In this document: positions 26,650 to 35,493 of the stretch, piece after piece | Numbering within the stretch: position 1 is the stretch's first letter | Layout of the letters: every line of letters starts with the position of its first letter | DNA from: Nocardia sputorum | GTDB lineage: Bacteria; Actinomycetota; Actinomycetes; Mycobacteriales; Mycobacteriaceae | Direction: 5' to 3' | NCBI RefSeq assembly: GCF_027924405.1 | Contig: NZ_AP026978.1 | Span: 4,278,001 to 4,342,000, forward strand | Length of the DNA: 64,000 nt | The notes under the pieces: model-generated | Told to the model about the DNA's origin: nothing | The model's database searches: none | The model's input: only the letters and a program-made list of their open reading frames with translations | Made by a program: the position numbers and the translations under genes

Positions 26650-27504
26650 GTGCGTATGACCGGCGAAACCTCAACGGCGCCCCACCGGCGCGCCCAACTG
26701 CGTGAGTTCCTCCGTACCCGCAGAGCGCGGCTCACACCGGCGGATGTCGGTCTGGCGACGGGAGGCAGGCGGCGCACACCCGGCCTGCGGCGCGAGGAGG
26801 TCGCGTTGCTCGCCGGAGTGGGCGTGTCCTGGTACACGTGGCTGGAACAGGGCCGCGACATCACCGTGTCGGCGGAGGTGCTCGACGCGATCGGCACGGC
26901 ACTGCGCCTGTCCGGACCGGAGCGGACGCATCTGTATCTGCTCGCCGGTCTCAACCCGCCGCCCGGCCGGGCGCGCGACACCGAGGTCACCCCCGAACTG
27001 CGCCGACTGCTCGACGCGTGGGGCGCGCGCCCGGCGGTGCTGCGCGACCGCTGTTGGAATCTGCTCGGGGTCAACGATGCCGCGCGCTCGGTCTTCGGGT
27101 TCGGCGACGCTGACCACAACTGCCTGGTCTCCTTCTTCACCAATCCCCGATACCGGGGTATGCACGTGGAATGGACCGCGATCGCGCCCGCGGTCGTGGC
27201 CGCTTTCCGTGCCGACGCGGCGCACGCCCCCGACGATCCCGCGTTCGCCCGGGTGGTCGGCGAACTCAGCGCGGCGAGTCCCGAATTTGCTCGCTTGTGG
27301 GCCCGCCACGACGTGGACGCCGCCGTGCAAGCCGTGAAAGCGGTGCGTCACCCCGACGCCGGTGACCTGGTGTTCGACACGACCACCCTCGCGGTGGCCG
27401 ACCGTCCCGGATGGTTCCTGGTGCTCTACAACCCGCAGCCGGACACCGGCACAGCGCAGCGGGTCGACGGGCTGATGCGGATCAGGCTCGCCGCCCCGGC
27501 GTGA
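26650..27504 (+). CDS. XRE regulator with MmyB-like ligand-binding domain
   Basis: 284 residues from GTG at 26650 (ATG at 26656 is an alternative). Helix-turn-helix with RRTPGLRREEVALLAGVGVSWYTWLEQGRDITVSAEVLDAIGTAL, the hallmark of this actinobacterial family, then the PAS-like MmyB domain (about 100-280) with WNLLGVNDAARSVFG, NCLVSFFTNPRYRGMHVEW and LWARHDVD. These regulators usually control a neighbouring short-chain dehydrogenase, and one follows 75 bp downstream on the same strand. The MmyB domain is thought to bind a fatty-acid-like ligand. Confidence 0.9.
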   Translation: MRMTGETSTAPHRRAQLREFLRTRRARLTPADVGLATGGRRRTPGLRREEVALLAGVGVSWYTWLEQGRDITVSAEVLDAIGTALRLSGPERTHLYLLAGLNPPPGRARDTEVTPELRRLLDAWGARPAVLRDRCWNLLGVNDAARSVFGFGDADHNCLVSFFTNPRYRGMHVEWTAIAPAVVAAFRADAAHAPDDPAFARVVGELSAASPEFARLWARHDVDAAVQAVKAVRHPDAGDLVFDTTTLAVADRPGWFLVLYNPQPDTGTAQRVDGLMRIRLAAPA

Positions 27505-27510
27505 CCGTAG

Positions 27511-27531
27511 CCTGGTGGTGCCACACCTAGG
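27511..27531. promoter_or_regulatory. Imperfect palindrome between MmyB-XRE and SDR genes
   Basis: CCTGGTGGTGCCACACCTAGG (21 bp) is symmetric at seven of ten paired positions and sits 49 bp before the SDR start. It is a plausible binding site for the XRE protein encoded just upstream. Confidence 0.35.
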
Positions 27532-27579
27532 TCGACTGGACACTGTTCGGCCGCGGTGGCCTTCGGCACGCTGATTCCC

Positions 27580-28350
27580 ATGACGCACAACATCTCCCGA
27601 TTCGACGGCAAGGTCGCGCTGGTCACCGGCGGCTCGAGCGGCATGGGGCTGGCCACCGCACGACGGCTGCTCGCCGAAGGCGCGCAGGTGGTCATCACCG
27701 GCCGGGACGAGACACGGCTGGACGCCGCGGTCGAAGCGCTGCACGGCGACGAGCGAGTGCTCGCGATCCGCGCCGACGCGGGTCGTCTCGCCGATCTCGA
27801 CGCGCTCGCCACCGCCATCCGTGACCGGCACGGCCGCCTCGACGTGGTCTTCGCCAACGCCGGGGTCGCGTCCTTCCAGCCGAGCGCCGAGATCACCGAG
27901 GACGAGTTCGACCGGGTCGTGGACATCAACTTCAAAGGCGTGTTCTTCACCATCCAGAAAGTGCTGCCGCTGCTGTCGGAGCACGCGTCGGTCGTCATCA
28001 ACGCGTCGTGGACGCTGCACCGCGGCCTGCCCGGCGCCGCGCTCTACGCGGCCACCAAGGCGGCCGTGCACAACCTGGCCCGCACGCTCGCGGCGGAGCT
28101 GGGGCCCAGGGGAATTCGAGTCAATTCGGTGAGTCCCGGGTACATCGAGACCCCGATGTTCCACGACAACGTCAGCCCCGACGCGCACGCCGCCGTGCTC
28201 ACCGAGGTGGCGAGCCGCCGGTTGGGCACCGCCGAGGAGGTGGCCGACGCCGTGGCATTCCTCGCCTCCGCCGAGGCGTCCTACGTCAACGGGCAGGACC
28301 TGGTCATCGACGGTGGCCTCGTCGCGGCCGTCTCCCGGGAGCTGCTCTGA
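27580..28350 (+). CDS. Short-chain dehydrogenase/reductase
   Basis: 256 residues from ATG at 27580. Classical SDR: cofactor motif VALVTGGSSGMGLATARRL, NAG in VVFANAGVASF, catalytic Ser in VVINASWTLHRG region with YAATKAAV giving the YxxxK pair, and C-terminal NGQDLVIDGGLVA. The usual Ser of the triad falls at NASWTL, one of the accepted variants. It uses NAD(P)H on an unknown alcohol/ketone. It probably belongs to the regulon of the preceding MmyB-type regulator. Its stop is only 3 bp from the stop of the convergent epimerase gene. Confidence 0.92.
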   Translation: MTHNISRFDGKVALVTGGSSGMGLATARRLLAEGAQVVITGRDETRLDAAVEALHGDERVLAIRADAGRLADLDALATAIRDRHGRLDVVFANAGVASFQPSAEITEDEFDRVVDINFKGVFFTIQKVLPLLSEHASVVINASWTLHRGLPGAALYAATKAAVHNLARTLAAELGPRGIRVNSVSPGYIETPMFHDNVSPDAHAAVLTEVASRRLGTAEEVADAVAFLASAEASYVNGQDLVIDGGLVAAVSRELL

Positions 28351-28353
28351 CCG

Positions 28354-29430
28354 TCAGACCCGCGAACCGGCTTCGCGACGCACGGAGTCGACGATCGCTT
28401 CCCGGATGGGCCGCCAGCGCAGATCGAGTTCGGCCAGCGTGCGGGAGTCGTCGGTCGGCGTGGCGGTGGTGAGCAGCCACGCCGCCTCGTAGCTGAGCCC
28501 GGCGCTGATCGGCAGGATTCGGGCGGCGGCGTCGGTGAGCCGTCCGAGCCCGAGCAGCGCGGCCTTCGGCACCGGAATCCGCCGGATCCGCTGTCCCACA
28601 GCGCTTTCCAGGATGTCCACGATCTCGTCGAAGGCCACCATGTGGCCGCCGCACAGATAGCGCCGTGGCCCGAGGCCGGGGCGCATCACGGCGGCGTGCA
28701 CCGCGGCCACGTCCCGGACGTCGATCATCTGCATGCCACCGCGGATCCGAGGAGCGACGCGGGCCCGCAGGATGACGCCCCACCCGTCGGAGGTGATCCC
28801 GGCCTGGGCGCCGAGACCGGGGCCGACGACGCTGGAGGGATAGGTGATCACGACCGGAGCGCCCGCGGCCTGCAACGCCCGCGCGATCCGGTCGGCGGCC
28901 GACTTGGTGCGGCCGTAGGCACTGCGCCCCGGCGCGGTCGGGCTGTCGGGCGTGATGACCGGATCGGGGCTGGGAAAGAGCGCGCTGTAGCTGGCGACGT
29001 GCACGATCGGATCCAGGCCGAGCGCGGTCGCGCGGGCCAGGACGGTGGCGGTCGCGTCGACGTTGACCTCCCACATCAGTCGCTCGCGCCGGTCATCGGT
29101 GCCGACCACGCCCGCCGCGTGCAGGACGGCGTCGCATCCGTCGAGCAACGCTTCGACCGTCTTCGGGTCCCGGATGTCGCCCGGCAGCACCGCGAGCGCT
29201 TCGGGCGTGGTGTCGAACATGCCGACGACCGCCGAGACGGATTCGCTGGGGTGGACCAGCAGCACGACGCGGTGCCCGGCCCGCAGGAGGGCGGCGACGG
29301 TGTGCGCGCCGAGATAGCCCGTCCCGCCGGTGACGGCGATGCGCAGACCCATCTCTCGCAGTTCCCCGCCGGCGTCCGCTTCTCGCGCTGCCGTGCCGGT
29401 ATCCGCCGGTATGTCCTTCGGTCCACCCAT
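28354..29430 (-). CDS. NAD-dependent epimerase/dehydratase (extended SDR)
   Basis: 358 residues from ATG at 29430 with AAGGAA upstream; ATG at 29352 is an alternative that would begin just before the Rossmann fold. Motifs: LRIAVTGGTGYLGAHTVAALL, VLPGDIRDPKTVEALLDGCDAVLHAAGVVG, VASYSALFPS and YGRTKSAADRIAR (YxxxK). The family reduces or epimerises sugar nucleotides or other carbonyl substrates. Divergent from a TetR gene with a perfect operator between them, so repression by that TetR protein is likely. Confidence 0.88.
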   Translation of the reverse strand: MGGPKDIPADTGTAAREADAGGELREMGLRIAVTGGTGYLGAHTVAALLRAGHRVVLLVHPSESVSAVVGMFDTTPEALAVLPGDIRDPKTVEALLDGCDAVLHAAGVVGTDDRRERLMWEVNVDATATVLARATALGLDPIVHVASYSALFPSPDPVITPDSPTAPGRSAYGRTKSAADRIARALQAAGAPVVITYPSSVVGPGLGAQAGITSDGWGVILRARVAPRIRGGMQMIDVRDVAAVHAAVMRPGLGPRRYLCGGHMVAFDEIVDILESAVGQRIRRIPVPKAALLGLGRLTDAAARILPISAGLSYEAAWLLTTATPTDDSRTLAELDLRWRPIREAIVDSVRREAGSRV

Positions 29431-29530
29431 TTCGTTCCTTCGTCACCATGGATTCCGCCGTTCGGTCCACCGGCGCCGCGCCTTCGGCGCACGCGACAAT
29501 GGCCGCACATCGGAAGCATCGGCACAAATT

Positions 29531-29547
29531 CGATGCCACTGGCATCG
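29531..29547. promoter_or_regulatory. TetR-type operator palindrome
   Basis: A perfect inverted repeat CGATGCC-ACT-GGCATCG flanked by A/T lies between the divergent epimerase (start 29430) and TetR (start 29568) genes, 21 bp before the TetR start codon. Size and placement are those of TetR autoregulatory operators. Confidence 0.7.
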
Positions 29548-29567
29548 TAATTGAGGAAAGGAGCGGT

Positions 29568-30164
29568 ATGGCGGAAACGGCGCGGGATCCGCACTCGGCG
29601 AACCGGGGCGCCGGCCGGCCGCGCGACGAGTCGGTCGAGCAGCGAGTGCTGGCGACCGTGCGGGAGATGCTGGTCGAAGTGGGGTGGGACGAGCTGAGCG
29701 TGCGGGCGGTGGCGGCCCGCGCGGGCGTCGGCCGGGCATCCATCGCTCGCCGCTGGCCATCGAAGGCCGAATTGGTGCTGCACGCCGTGCTGGGTGAGAC
29801 GCCCGACCTGGAGCCGTTCGAGGGAACCGACCGGCAGGGGTGGCTCGAGTGGGTGCTGCGCGGCAGCCGGGAGCTGTTCGCCCGCAGCGAGGTGCGCGCC
29901 GCCGTTCCCGGGCTGTTGACCGCACTCGATCGGGACCAGCACTTGCGCCACCGGTTGTGGGCCGGATTCAGCGCCCCGGCGGCCGCGCTCTTCGCCGCGG
30001 GCGACACCACACCCGGCGCGCACTCCGAGTTGGACGCCAGGGCCGTCATCGCGCTGGCGGCCGGTGCGGCGTTGTTCCTGGAGTTCGTCGCCGACGGGGA
30101 CGACACCGCGCTGCTCCACCGGCGCATCGGCGAACTGCTGCGTCGCGCCGTGCTCGAGCACTGA
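29568..30164 (+). CDS. TetR-family repressor
   Basis: 198 residues from ATG at 29568 after GAGGAAAGGAG; the frame upstream to 29448 crosses the operator and is not used. The N-terminal HTH reads VEQRVLATVREMLVEVGWDELSVRAVAARAGVGRASIARRWPSKAELVLHAVL. The remaining 120 residues are the helical ligand/dimer domain (PGLLTALDRDQHLRHRLWAGFSAPAAALFAAG). It likely represses itself and the divergent epimerase through the 17-bp palindrome upstream. The inducer is unknown. Confidence 0.92.
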   Translation: MAETARDPHSANRGAGRPRDESVEQRVLATVREMLVEVGWDELSVRAVAARAGVGRASIARRWPSKAELVLHAVLGETPDLEPFEGTDRQGWLEWVLRGSRELFARSEVRAAVPGLLTALDRDQHLRHRLWAGFSAPAAALFAAGDTTPGAHSELDARAVIALAAGAALFLEFVADGDDTALLHRRIGELLRRAVLEH

Positions 30165-30226
30165 GCGGGGCGATCCGCGCGAAAACCGGTTGGCGACCTG
30201 TTCCGGCCGCTCAGTACAGTGGGCCG

Positions 30227-30625
30227 GTGATTCGCACCGCCGCACTGGCCCATGTCCGGAATCGCCGCCTGCTGCAAGCGCGCTCAGTGGGCAAGGACGT
30301 CTTCTACATGGCCGGCGGCAAGATCGACCCCGGCGAGACGCCCGAGGCCGCGCTGCACCGCGAGGTGCGCGAGGAACTCGGCGTCGGCGTGGTCTCCTGC
30401 GACGAACTCGGGGTTTTCCACGCCGAGGCGTACGGGCACTCCCCCGGCACCCGGCTGCACATGACCTGCTTCACCGCGGAACTGGACGGCGACCCGACGC
30501 CCGCGAGCGAGATCGCCGAGCTGCGCTACTTCACCGTGAGCGAGTACGCCGCCATGGACCATGTGGCCCCTGGCTCCATGCTGGTCTTCCGCAAACTCCA
30601 CGAACTCGGCGCCGTCGACTGGTAG
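30227..30625 (+). CDS. NUDIX hydrolase
   Basis: 132 residues from GTG at 30227; the longer frame belongs to a shadow of the TetR gene. The complete Nudix box GGKIDPGETPEAALHREVREELG matches GX5EX7REUXEEXGU, and the surrounding strands fit the fold. Such enzymes cleave nucleoside diphosphate derivatives, often as housecleaning enzymes. No specificity-defining motif (e.g. for 8-oxo-dGTP) can be called. It sits 63 bp after the TetR gene and may share its transcript. Confidence 0.92.
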   Translation: MIRTAALAHVRNRRLLQARSVGKDVFYMAGGKIDPGETPEAALHREVREELGVGVVSCDELGVFHAEAYGHSPGTRLHMTCFTAELDGDPTPASEIAELRYFTVSEYAAMDHVAPGSMLVFRKLHELGAVDW

Positions 30626-30766
30626 TCCGCCGAGAACCGGGCGCGGGCCGGAGCATCAGGCCGATGCGTCCCGTGGTCCGGGACGGATCCGTACCTCCAG
30701 CGAACCGTGCGGGTAGTACGGCATGACACGGAAAGGGCACCGATTCGACACGCGCCGCCCTCGCCG

Positions 30767-31078
30767 TCAGCGGAGCGCGGCGCTCGGTATCTCGTCGTCG
30801 AGCACTTCCACGCCGCGCCAGAAGGCGACGTGGTCTTTGATCTGCTCCGCCGCGCTTTTCGGGTCGGGGTAGTACCAGGCGGCGTCCTCGTTACGGTTGC
30901 CGTGGACTTCCAGGGTGTAGTAGCTGGCCTCGCCCTTCCACGGACACGTCGTGTGCGTCTCGGAAGGCCGGAGGAATTCCTTCCGGACGGACTCGGCCGG
31001 GAAGTAGTGGTTGCCTTCGACCATCACGGTATCGGAGCTGCTCGCCAGAATTTCGCCATCCCACATTGCCTTTGCCAT
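30767..31078 (-). CDS. DUF427 protein
   Basis: 103 residues from ATG at 31078; longer frames upstream have no start support. DUF427 features are clear: MWDGEILASSSDTVMVEGNHYFP, LRPSETHTTCPWKGEASYYTLEV, EDAAWYYPDPKSAAEQIKDHVAFW. Small cytoplasmic protein; biochemical role unknown in the family, widespread in actinobacteria. It stands alone on this strand. Confidence 0.9.
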   Translation of the reverse strand: MAKAMWDGEILASSSDTVMVEGNHYFPAESVRKEFLRPSETHTTCPWKGEASYYTLEVHGNRNEDAAWYYPDPKSAAEQIKDHVAFWRGVEVLDDEIPSAALR

Positions 31079-31326
31079 ATCGCGATCCTGTCGCGCCCAC
31101 GCGGACGAAAGAATGCTCCGCGGCAGCCGTATCCGAGTCGGTACACGGATGTTGCCGTTTCGATTCGCTCCTGTAGTCGCGCGAAGGAGGTGGCGACTTA
31201 CTGCCCGCACGATATCGGCCGACCCGCGGATTGCCGGCCGGCAAGACAGGTCGGGCCCCTACGCGGAGCTACTCACGGTGCGGGCGGCGAGGGGCAGCCA
31301 CGCCATGAGCGAGCCCGGCGATCAGG

Positions 31327-31731
31327 TCACCCTCGGGCCCCGTCTCCTGTGGCGCCGGGACCGCGACGCGCATGCTCGGCCACCCACACGCCGACGCCGA
31401 TCGCCCCCGCGACCGGCCACGACACCAGCCCGGTGACCGCCGCCGCTCCGAGCCCGCCGAAGTAGAGCAACGACTCCCGATCCGGTACCCGGTTGCGCAC
31501 CGCCGTGGTCGCCGAGGAGACGCCGGTCGCCACGGTGCGCGGCCCGGGCGGCAGCGGAACTCGGGCCATCCGCATGCCCACCGTCGGAACCGGGACCCGC
31601 AGCCGGGCGCGTGCGGTAGCCGGGGTATCCGATTTCGTCGGCGGTTCGGTCTCGGTGTCCGGCACGGCGCGTGCCGGCTCGGGTGATTCGGAACCGGACT
31701 CGCGGACCTTCTGGGCCGCTGTCTTGGACAT
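31327..31731 (-). CDS. Small membrane protein, Pro/Thr-rich
   Basis: 134 residues from ATG at 31731 with AAGGAAGGAGCG upstream. The first 55 residues are polar and rich in Pro, Glu and Thr. A hydrophobic stretch in the last third (LLYFGGLGAAAVTGLVSWPVAGAIGVGVWVAEHA, about residues 88-121) could form a helical hairpin. It resembles the hypothetical membrane proteins common in Nocardia and mycobacteria. No function can be assigned and neighbours do not help. Confidence 0.65.
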   Translation of the reverse strand: MSKTAAQKVRESGSESPEPARAVPDTETEPPTKSDTPATARARLRVPVPTVGMRMARVPLPPGPRTVATGVSSATTAVRNRVPDRESLLYFGGLGAAAVTGLVSWPVAGAIGVGVWVAEHARRGPGATGDGARG

Positions 31732-32108
31732 GACCGCTCCTTCCTTCGTCCTGAACCTCGTCGCTGGTTATGTGATCCAGCCAAGCCGTGCTCGCGCCGC
31801 GTCGCAACCCCCGCCTGGAATCCCTTTCGCGCTCGGCGAGCATCGCCCGGACGGGGAATGCGACCGCGCTGCTCGTACGCCGCTTTCCCTTACCGGATGA
31901 CAGCACGGACATGCAATGGCTAACAGATTGCTGGAAGTCACAATACCTCGCCGAAACAGTGCAGATTCTGCGCATTTTCTTGATGCGAGAAAGTTTTTCA
32001 TGCAATCCTGACTCACCTCCACATGTCGCTGGTAGTTTGCCGAACGAGGCACTCGGAGGCAGACCACTGGTCGGCGAATCCGCCGAACTACCCCTGGAGG
32101 TCAAGGTC
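31732..32108. other. AT-richer intergenic region upstream of lipase
   Basis: 377 bp between the divergent small membrane protein and the lipase. The part 31905-32030 is clearly less GC-rich than its surroundings and probably carries the lipase promoter; no consensus pair was convincing. Open frames here have no coding character. Confidence 0.45.
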
Positions 32109-33344
32109 GTGACTCGTCCGTTTCTTCGTTCCCCCCGCGGCAGACGCATCGGTTCGGTCCGTGTCCTCGGCGCCCTGGGCGGGATGGCACTCGCCCTCCT
32201 GCTGGCGACGACGGCCACTGCGGAACCGGTCTATCCGCAGCCCGATCCAGACCCGTTCTACGCCGCACCGGCCGATCTGGCGGCGCACAACCCTGGCGAC
32301 GTGCTGGACGTACGGGTCCTGCCGCCGCTGGCCCTCTTCCCCGGCGCCACCGTCAGGCTGGTCGAGTTCCGGTCCACCAATTCGCGGGGCGCGCCGATCG
32401 CGGCGACCACCACGATCCTCACCCCCCTCGGACAACGGCCCGGGATGCCGCTGCTGTCGTATCAGCACTTCATCAACGCGCTCGGCACGCATTGCGCGGT
32501 ATCGCACCTGCTCTACAGCAACGATCTGAATCTGTCGGCGTCGTCGTCGATGCTGAACGTCCTGCTGGCGCGCGGCTGGACGGTCGCGCTGCCGGATCAT
32601 CTCGGCCCCCAGTTCGCGCTCGGCGCCGGGCGTTTGGGCGGCCAGATCACTTTGGACGGCGTCCGCGCGGCGAAACGACTACCCGAACTCGGCCTGCAGA
32701 ACAGCCCGGCGGCGTTGACCGGTTACTCCGGCGGCGGGCTCGCCACGGCATGGGCGGCCGCGCTGCAGCCGTCCTACGCACCCGAGCTGCGGCTCGCCGG
32801 CGCGGCCATCGGCGGCGCTCCGATGAACCTGGTGGCGATGGCGCGGGGGCTGGGTCTGGAGCCGCACCCGGCGTTCGGCCTGGCCATGGCAACGGCCATC
32901 GGCCTGGAGCGGGAGTATCCCGACCAGGTGCCGATCAGCCAGAATCTCAACGAGCGCGGACGGGCGCTGCGCGACGCGATGGCCAACAGCTGCACCAACG
33001 ACATCCTCGCCGTCGGCGCAGGCGGCAGCGCGCGCGAACTCGTGGACAACACTTCGGTCTTCGACTCGCCGGGCGCGTGGTCCGTGGTGGAGGAGAACAG
33101 CGTGGAGCTCTACCCCGGCTCCCCGGCAATGCCGATATTCGAGTGGCATTCGCCGAGCGACCCGCTGATTCCAGTCGCCGCGATCGACAACACGATCCAC
33201 CACTGGTGCTCGGCCGGTGTGCCGCTGCAGACCGTGCACGTGCCCGACGCCGAGCATCTGACCGCGGCGGTGCTCGGCGCCCCCTCGGTGCTGGGGTGGC
33301 TCGAGGGCCGCGTTCGCGGCGAGCCCGCGCCCAGCACCTGCTGA
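32109..33344 (+). CDS. Secreted lipase (secretory lipase family)
   Basis: 411 residues from GTG at 32109, eight bases after CTGGAGG. An N-terminal basic region and hydrophobic helix (VLGALGGMALALLLATTATA) form a signal peptide, cleaved near A-E-P. The alpha/beta hydrolase nucleophile lies in GYSGGG, with the His probably in PDAEHLTA and acid in SPSDPLIP. The secretory lipase family is known from Candida and from mycolic-acid actinobacteria, where it hydrolyses triacylglycerols outside the cell. Cysteines near the C-terminus may form disulfides. Monocistronic as far as I can see. Confidence 0.88.
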   Translation: MTRPFLRSPRGRRIGSVRVLGALGGMALALLLATTATAEPVYPQPDPDPFYAAPADLAAHNPGDVLDVRVLPPLALFPGATVRLVEFRSTNSRGAPIAATTTILTPLGQRPGMPLLSYQHFINALGTHCAVSHLLYSNDLNLSASSSMLNVLLARGWTVALPDHLGPQFALGAGRLGGQITLDGVRAAKRLPELGLQNSPAALTGYSGGGLATAWAAALQPSYAPELRLAGAAIGGAPMNLVAMARGLGLEPHPAFGLAMATAIGLEREYPDQVPISQNLNERGRALRDAMANSCTNDILAVGAGGSARELVDNTSVFDSPGAWSVVEENSVELYPGSPAMPIFEWHSPSDPLIPVAAIDNTIHHWCSAGVPLQTVHVPDAEHLTAAVLGAPSVLGWLEGRVRGEPAPSTC

Positions 33345-33442
33345 CACGGGCAGACATCCGCGGCCGCTCGGCGCCGCGCGTTCTTCCCGACCGGATTGCG
33401 CGCGAATTCCCGGGGTAAGCCGCAAGCACAGGAGGTGATGAC

Positions 33443-33769
33443 ATGCCGAAGGCTTGGACAGACAAGCAAGAACGCCAGTACGAGCACATCAAGGATTCGG
33501 CGAAGTCCCGTGGCACGAGCACGGGACGCGCGAAGGAGATGGCCGCTCGCACGGTCAACAAGAACCGTGCCCAGTCCGGGCAGTCCAAGACCGCGAGCAA
33601 GACGTCGACCGACGACAAGTCGCCGCAGCAGCGCGGCGGTCAGCGTTCGCACAGCGGCGCGCAAGGGCCGACCCGCGACCAGCTGTACAACGAGGCCAAG
33701 AAACGCAATGTCGAAGGCCGCTCGAAGATGACGAAGAAGGAGCTGGCGCACGCGCTCGGACGGGACTGA
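33443..33769 (+). CDS. Small basic protein of the plasmid-stabilisation-like family
   Basis: 108 residues from ATG at 33443 after AGGAGGTG. The N-terminal half KQERQYEHIKDSAKSRGTSTGRAKEMAARTVNKNRAQSGQ and the C-terminal half TRDQLYNEAKKRNVEGRSKMTKKELAHALGRD (a Rho-N/SAP-like helical motif) are typical of a conserved actinobacterial family often annotated as plasmid stabilisation protein. It is strongly charged and probably binds nucleic acid. The name does not imply a plasmid here. Upstream of another small protein; likely co-transcribed and stress-linked (inference). Confidence 0.8.
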   Translation: MPKAWTDKQERQYEHIKDSAKSRGTSTGRAKEMAARTVNKNRAQSGQSKTASKTSTDDKSPQQRGGQRSHSGAQGPTRDQLYNEAKKRNVEGRSKMTKKELAHALGRD

Positions 33770-33804
33770 GCCCGCTCGAAGACGAAGAACCGAGAGGAGT
33801 GGAA

Positions 33805-34047
33805 ATGGCCGAGCAGCAGGAAACCGGCACCGTGACCGGCACCAGGGACAAGGACTACAACCTGATCTGGTTCGTCGAAGCCTCCCTGGAGAACGCTCTG
33901 CGTCTGGATACGTTCATCCAGGACGCGGAACGGGACGGAGACAGCGAGCTGGTGGAATTCTTCCGCAAGGCGCAGGCCGACAGCCGTAAGGGCGGTCGGA
34001 TGGGCAAAGAACTCTTGTCGAAGCGCCTCGCGAAATCCGATATGTGA
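33805..34047 (+). CDS. Small acidic protein, unknown
   Basis: 80 residues from ATG at 33805 with GAGAGGAGT upstream. The sequence has a helical pattern (NLIWFVEASLENALRLDTFIQDAERDGDSELVEFFRKAQADSRKGG). It resembles small actinobacterial stress proteins found beside the preceding gene but I cannot name a family. The end is 11 bp before a perfect intrinsic terminator, so it is the last gene of this two-gene unit. Confidence 0.75.
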   Translation: MAEQQETGTVTGTRDKDYNLIWFVEASLENALRLDTFIQDAERDGDSELVEFFRKAQADSRKGGRMGKELLSKRLAKSDM

Positions 34048-34057
34048 TCTTCGGTAC

Positions 34058-34098
34058 AACAGGCGGGGAGGGCGGCAGTGCCGCCCTCCCCGCCTGTT
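34058..34098 (+). terminator. Intrinsic terminator, 19-bp perfect stem
   Basis: AACAGGCGGGGAGGGCGGC, a 3-nt loop, and the exact inverse complement form a 19-bp stem, followed by CCCCTCTTTATC. It begins 11 bp past the stop of the small acidic protein gene. Confidence 0.9.
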
Positions 34099-34194
34099 CC
34101 CCTCTTTATCCAGCTGATGCGGAGTGCCCGCGTGTCGTCGTCCTGATGCTGGGTACCTCGACCTCGAATCCTGCCGCCGAGCCGAGGAGCAGCT

Positions 34195-35256
34195 ATGCGT
34201 GTTGTCGTGGTCGGTGCCACCGGAAACGTGGGAACGAGTCTGCTGGAGACACTGTCGACCGAAGCGGGGGTCGGCTCGATCGTCGGGATCGCGCGGCGCC
34301 TGCCGGACGAGCCCCGGGAAGGGGTGGAGTGGGTGCGGGCGGATGTGCGTACCGACGACCTCGAGGCCCACTTCCACGGGGCCGACGTGGTGGTGCATCT
34401 GGCCTGGCTGTTCCAGCCCACCCACCAGCCTATGGTCACGTGGCGCGCGAATGTCGGCGGTACGGAACGCGTGCTGCGCGCCGTGGCCGCGGCACAGGTC
34501 CCGGCTCTGATCTACGCCTCGTCGGTCGGTGCCTACTCCCCCTGCCACGATGACGAGCCGGTGCCGGAGAGCTGGCCGACCGACGGCTGGCCACCTGCCG
34601 CGTACACCCGCGAAAAGGCCTACGTCGAAAGGCTGCTGGATCGGTTCGAAGCCGAGAATCCGGACCGCCGCGTGGTGCGCATGCGCCCGGCGTTCATCTT
34701 CCGCCGGGAGACCGCCAGTCAGCAGCGGCGACTGTTCGCCGGTCCGCTGCTGCCGAATCGCCTGATCCGGCCGGGGCTCCCGCCGATCCTGCCGATCCCG
34801 CGCGGACTGCGCTTCCAGGCGGTGCACAGTGACGACGTCGGCCGCGCCTACGCGCTGGCGATCGCGACCGACGCCCGCGGACCGTTCAATCTGGCGGCGG
34901 AGCCGGTGATCGATCGCGACCGGCTGGCCGAACTCTTCGATGCCCGGGTGGTATCCGTGCCGCCCGCGCTCGTCCGCGCCGCGCTCGCGCTGGGCTGGCA
35001 CGCCAGGACCCTGCCCGCGGCGCCGGATCTGTTCGACGCGGTACTGCGCCTGCCGATCCTGGACACCGGTCGCGCGCGAGCAGAGCTGGGCTGGACACCG
35101 CGGTACACCGCGGTCGACGCCCTCCGGCACTTGCTGTCCGGTCTGCGGGCGGGCGCTGGGGCCGACACCCCTCCCTTGGCCCGCGAAGCGGGCGGGCCTT
35201 GGCGCTGGCGGGAGTTCGCTTCCGGGGTCGGCGGACGCGAACTAGGTGTCGGCTAG
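34195..35256 (+). CDS. NAD-dependent epimerase/dehydratase
   Basis: 353 residues from ATG at 34195 after GAGGAGC. Rossmann motif RVVVVGATGNVGTSLLETL, then ADVVVHLAWLFQPT, LIYASSVGAYS (Ser of the triad) and AYTREKAYVERLL (YxxxK-like). Late residues HSDDVGRAYALAI and ELGWTPRYTAVDALRHLL are typical of extended SDRs acting on nucleotide sugars or related compounds. Extra C-terminal tail of about 40 residues rich in Gly/Ala/Pro has no family counterpart I recognise. Own transcription unit, ended by a hairpin downstream. Confidence 0.88.
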   Translation: MRVVVVGATGNVGTSLLETLSTEAGVGSIVGIARRLPDEPREGVEWVRADVRTDDLEAHFHGADVVVHLAWLFQPTHQPMVTWRANVGGTERVLRAVAAAQVPALIYASSVGAYSPCHDDEPVPESWPTDGWPPAAYTREKAYVERLLDRFEAENPDRRVVRMRPAFIFRRETASQQRRLFAGPLLPNRLIRPGLPPILPIPRGLRFQAVHSDDVGRAYALAIATDARGPFNLAAEPVIDRDRLAELFDARVVSVPPALVRAALALGWHARTLPAAPDLFDAVLRLPILDTGRARAELGWTPRYTAVDALRHLLSGLRAGAGADTPPLAREAGGPWRWREFASGVGGRELGVG

Positions 35257-35388
35257 TTCGCCGGGCCGGCTCTCCGGCTGTCCGCCGCTGGATGTGGCCA
35301 CCGGCTGGGATGCTCGGCGCACGAAGGGCGACGACTGCCACCGCGGCGCCGGTGGATAACCGAAGCCGACGGCTGTACCTGCGCACGG

Positions 35389-35426
35389 CCGGAGAGGCCG
35401 ACCCCAATCGTGGTCGGCCCCTCTGG
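35389..35426 (+). terminator. Hairpin terminator after epimerase
   Basis: CCGGAGAGGCCGACC pairs with GGTCGGCCCCTCTGG (one G-U and one A-C mismatch) over an 8-nt loop and is followed by TTTTCC. It lies 132 bp past the epimerase stop; it may also receive transcripts from the opposite gene. Confidence 0.75.
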
Positions 35427-35493
35427 TTTTCCTGATACCTCGTTCACCTGGGCGGCACACCTGCCTCGGACTCGGGTAGGTGCGGGAGCCGCG

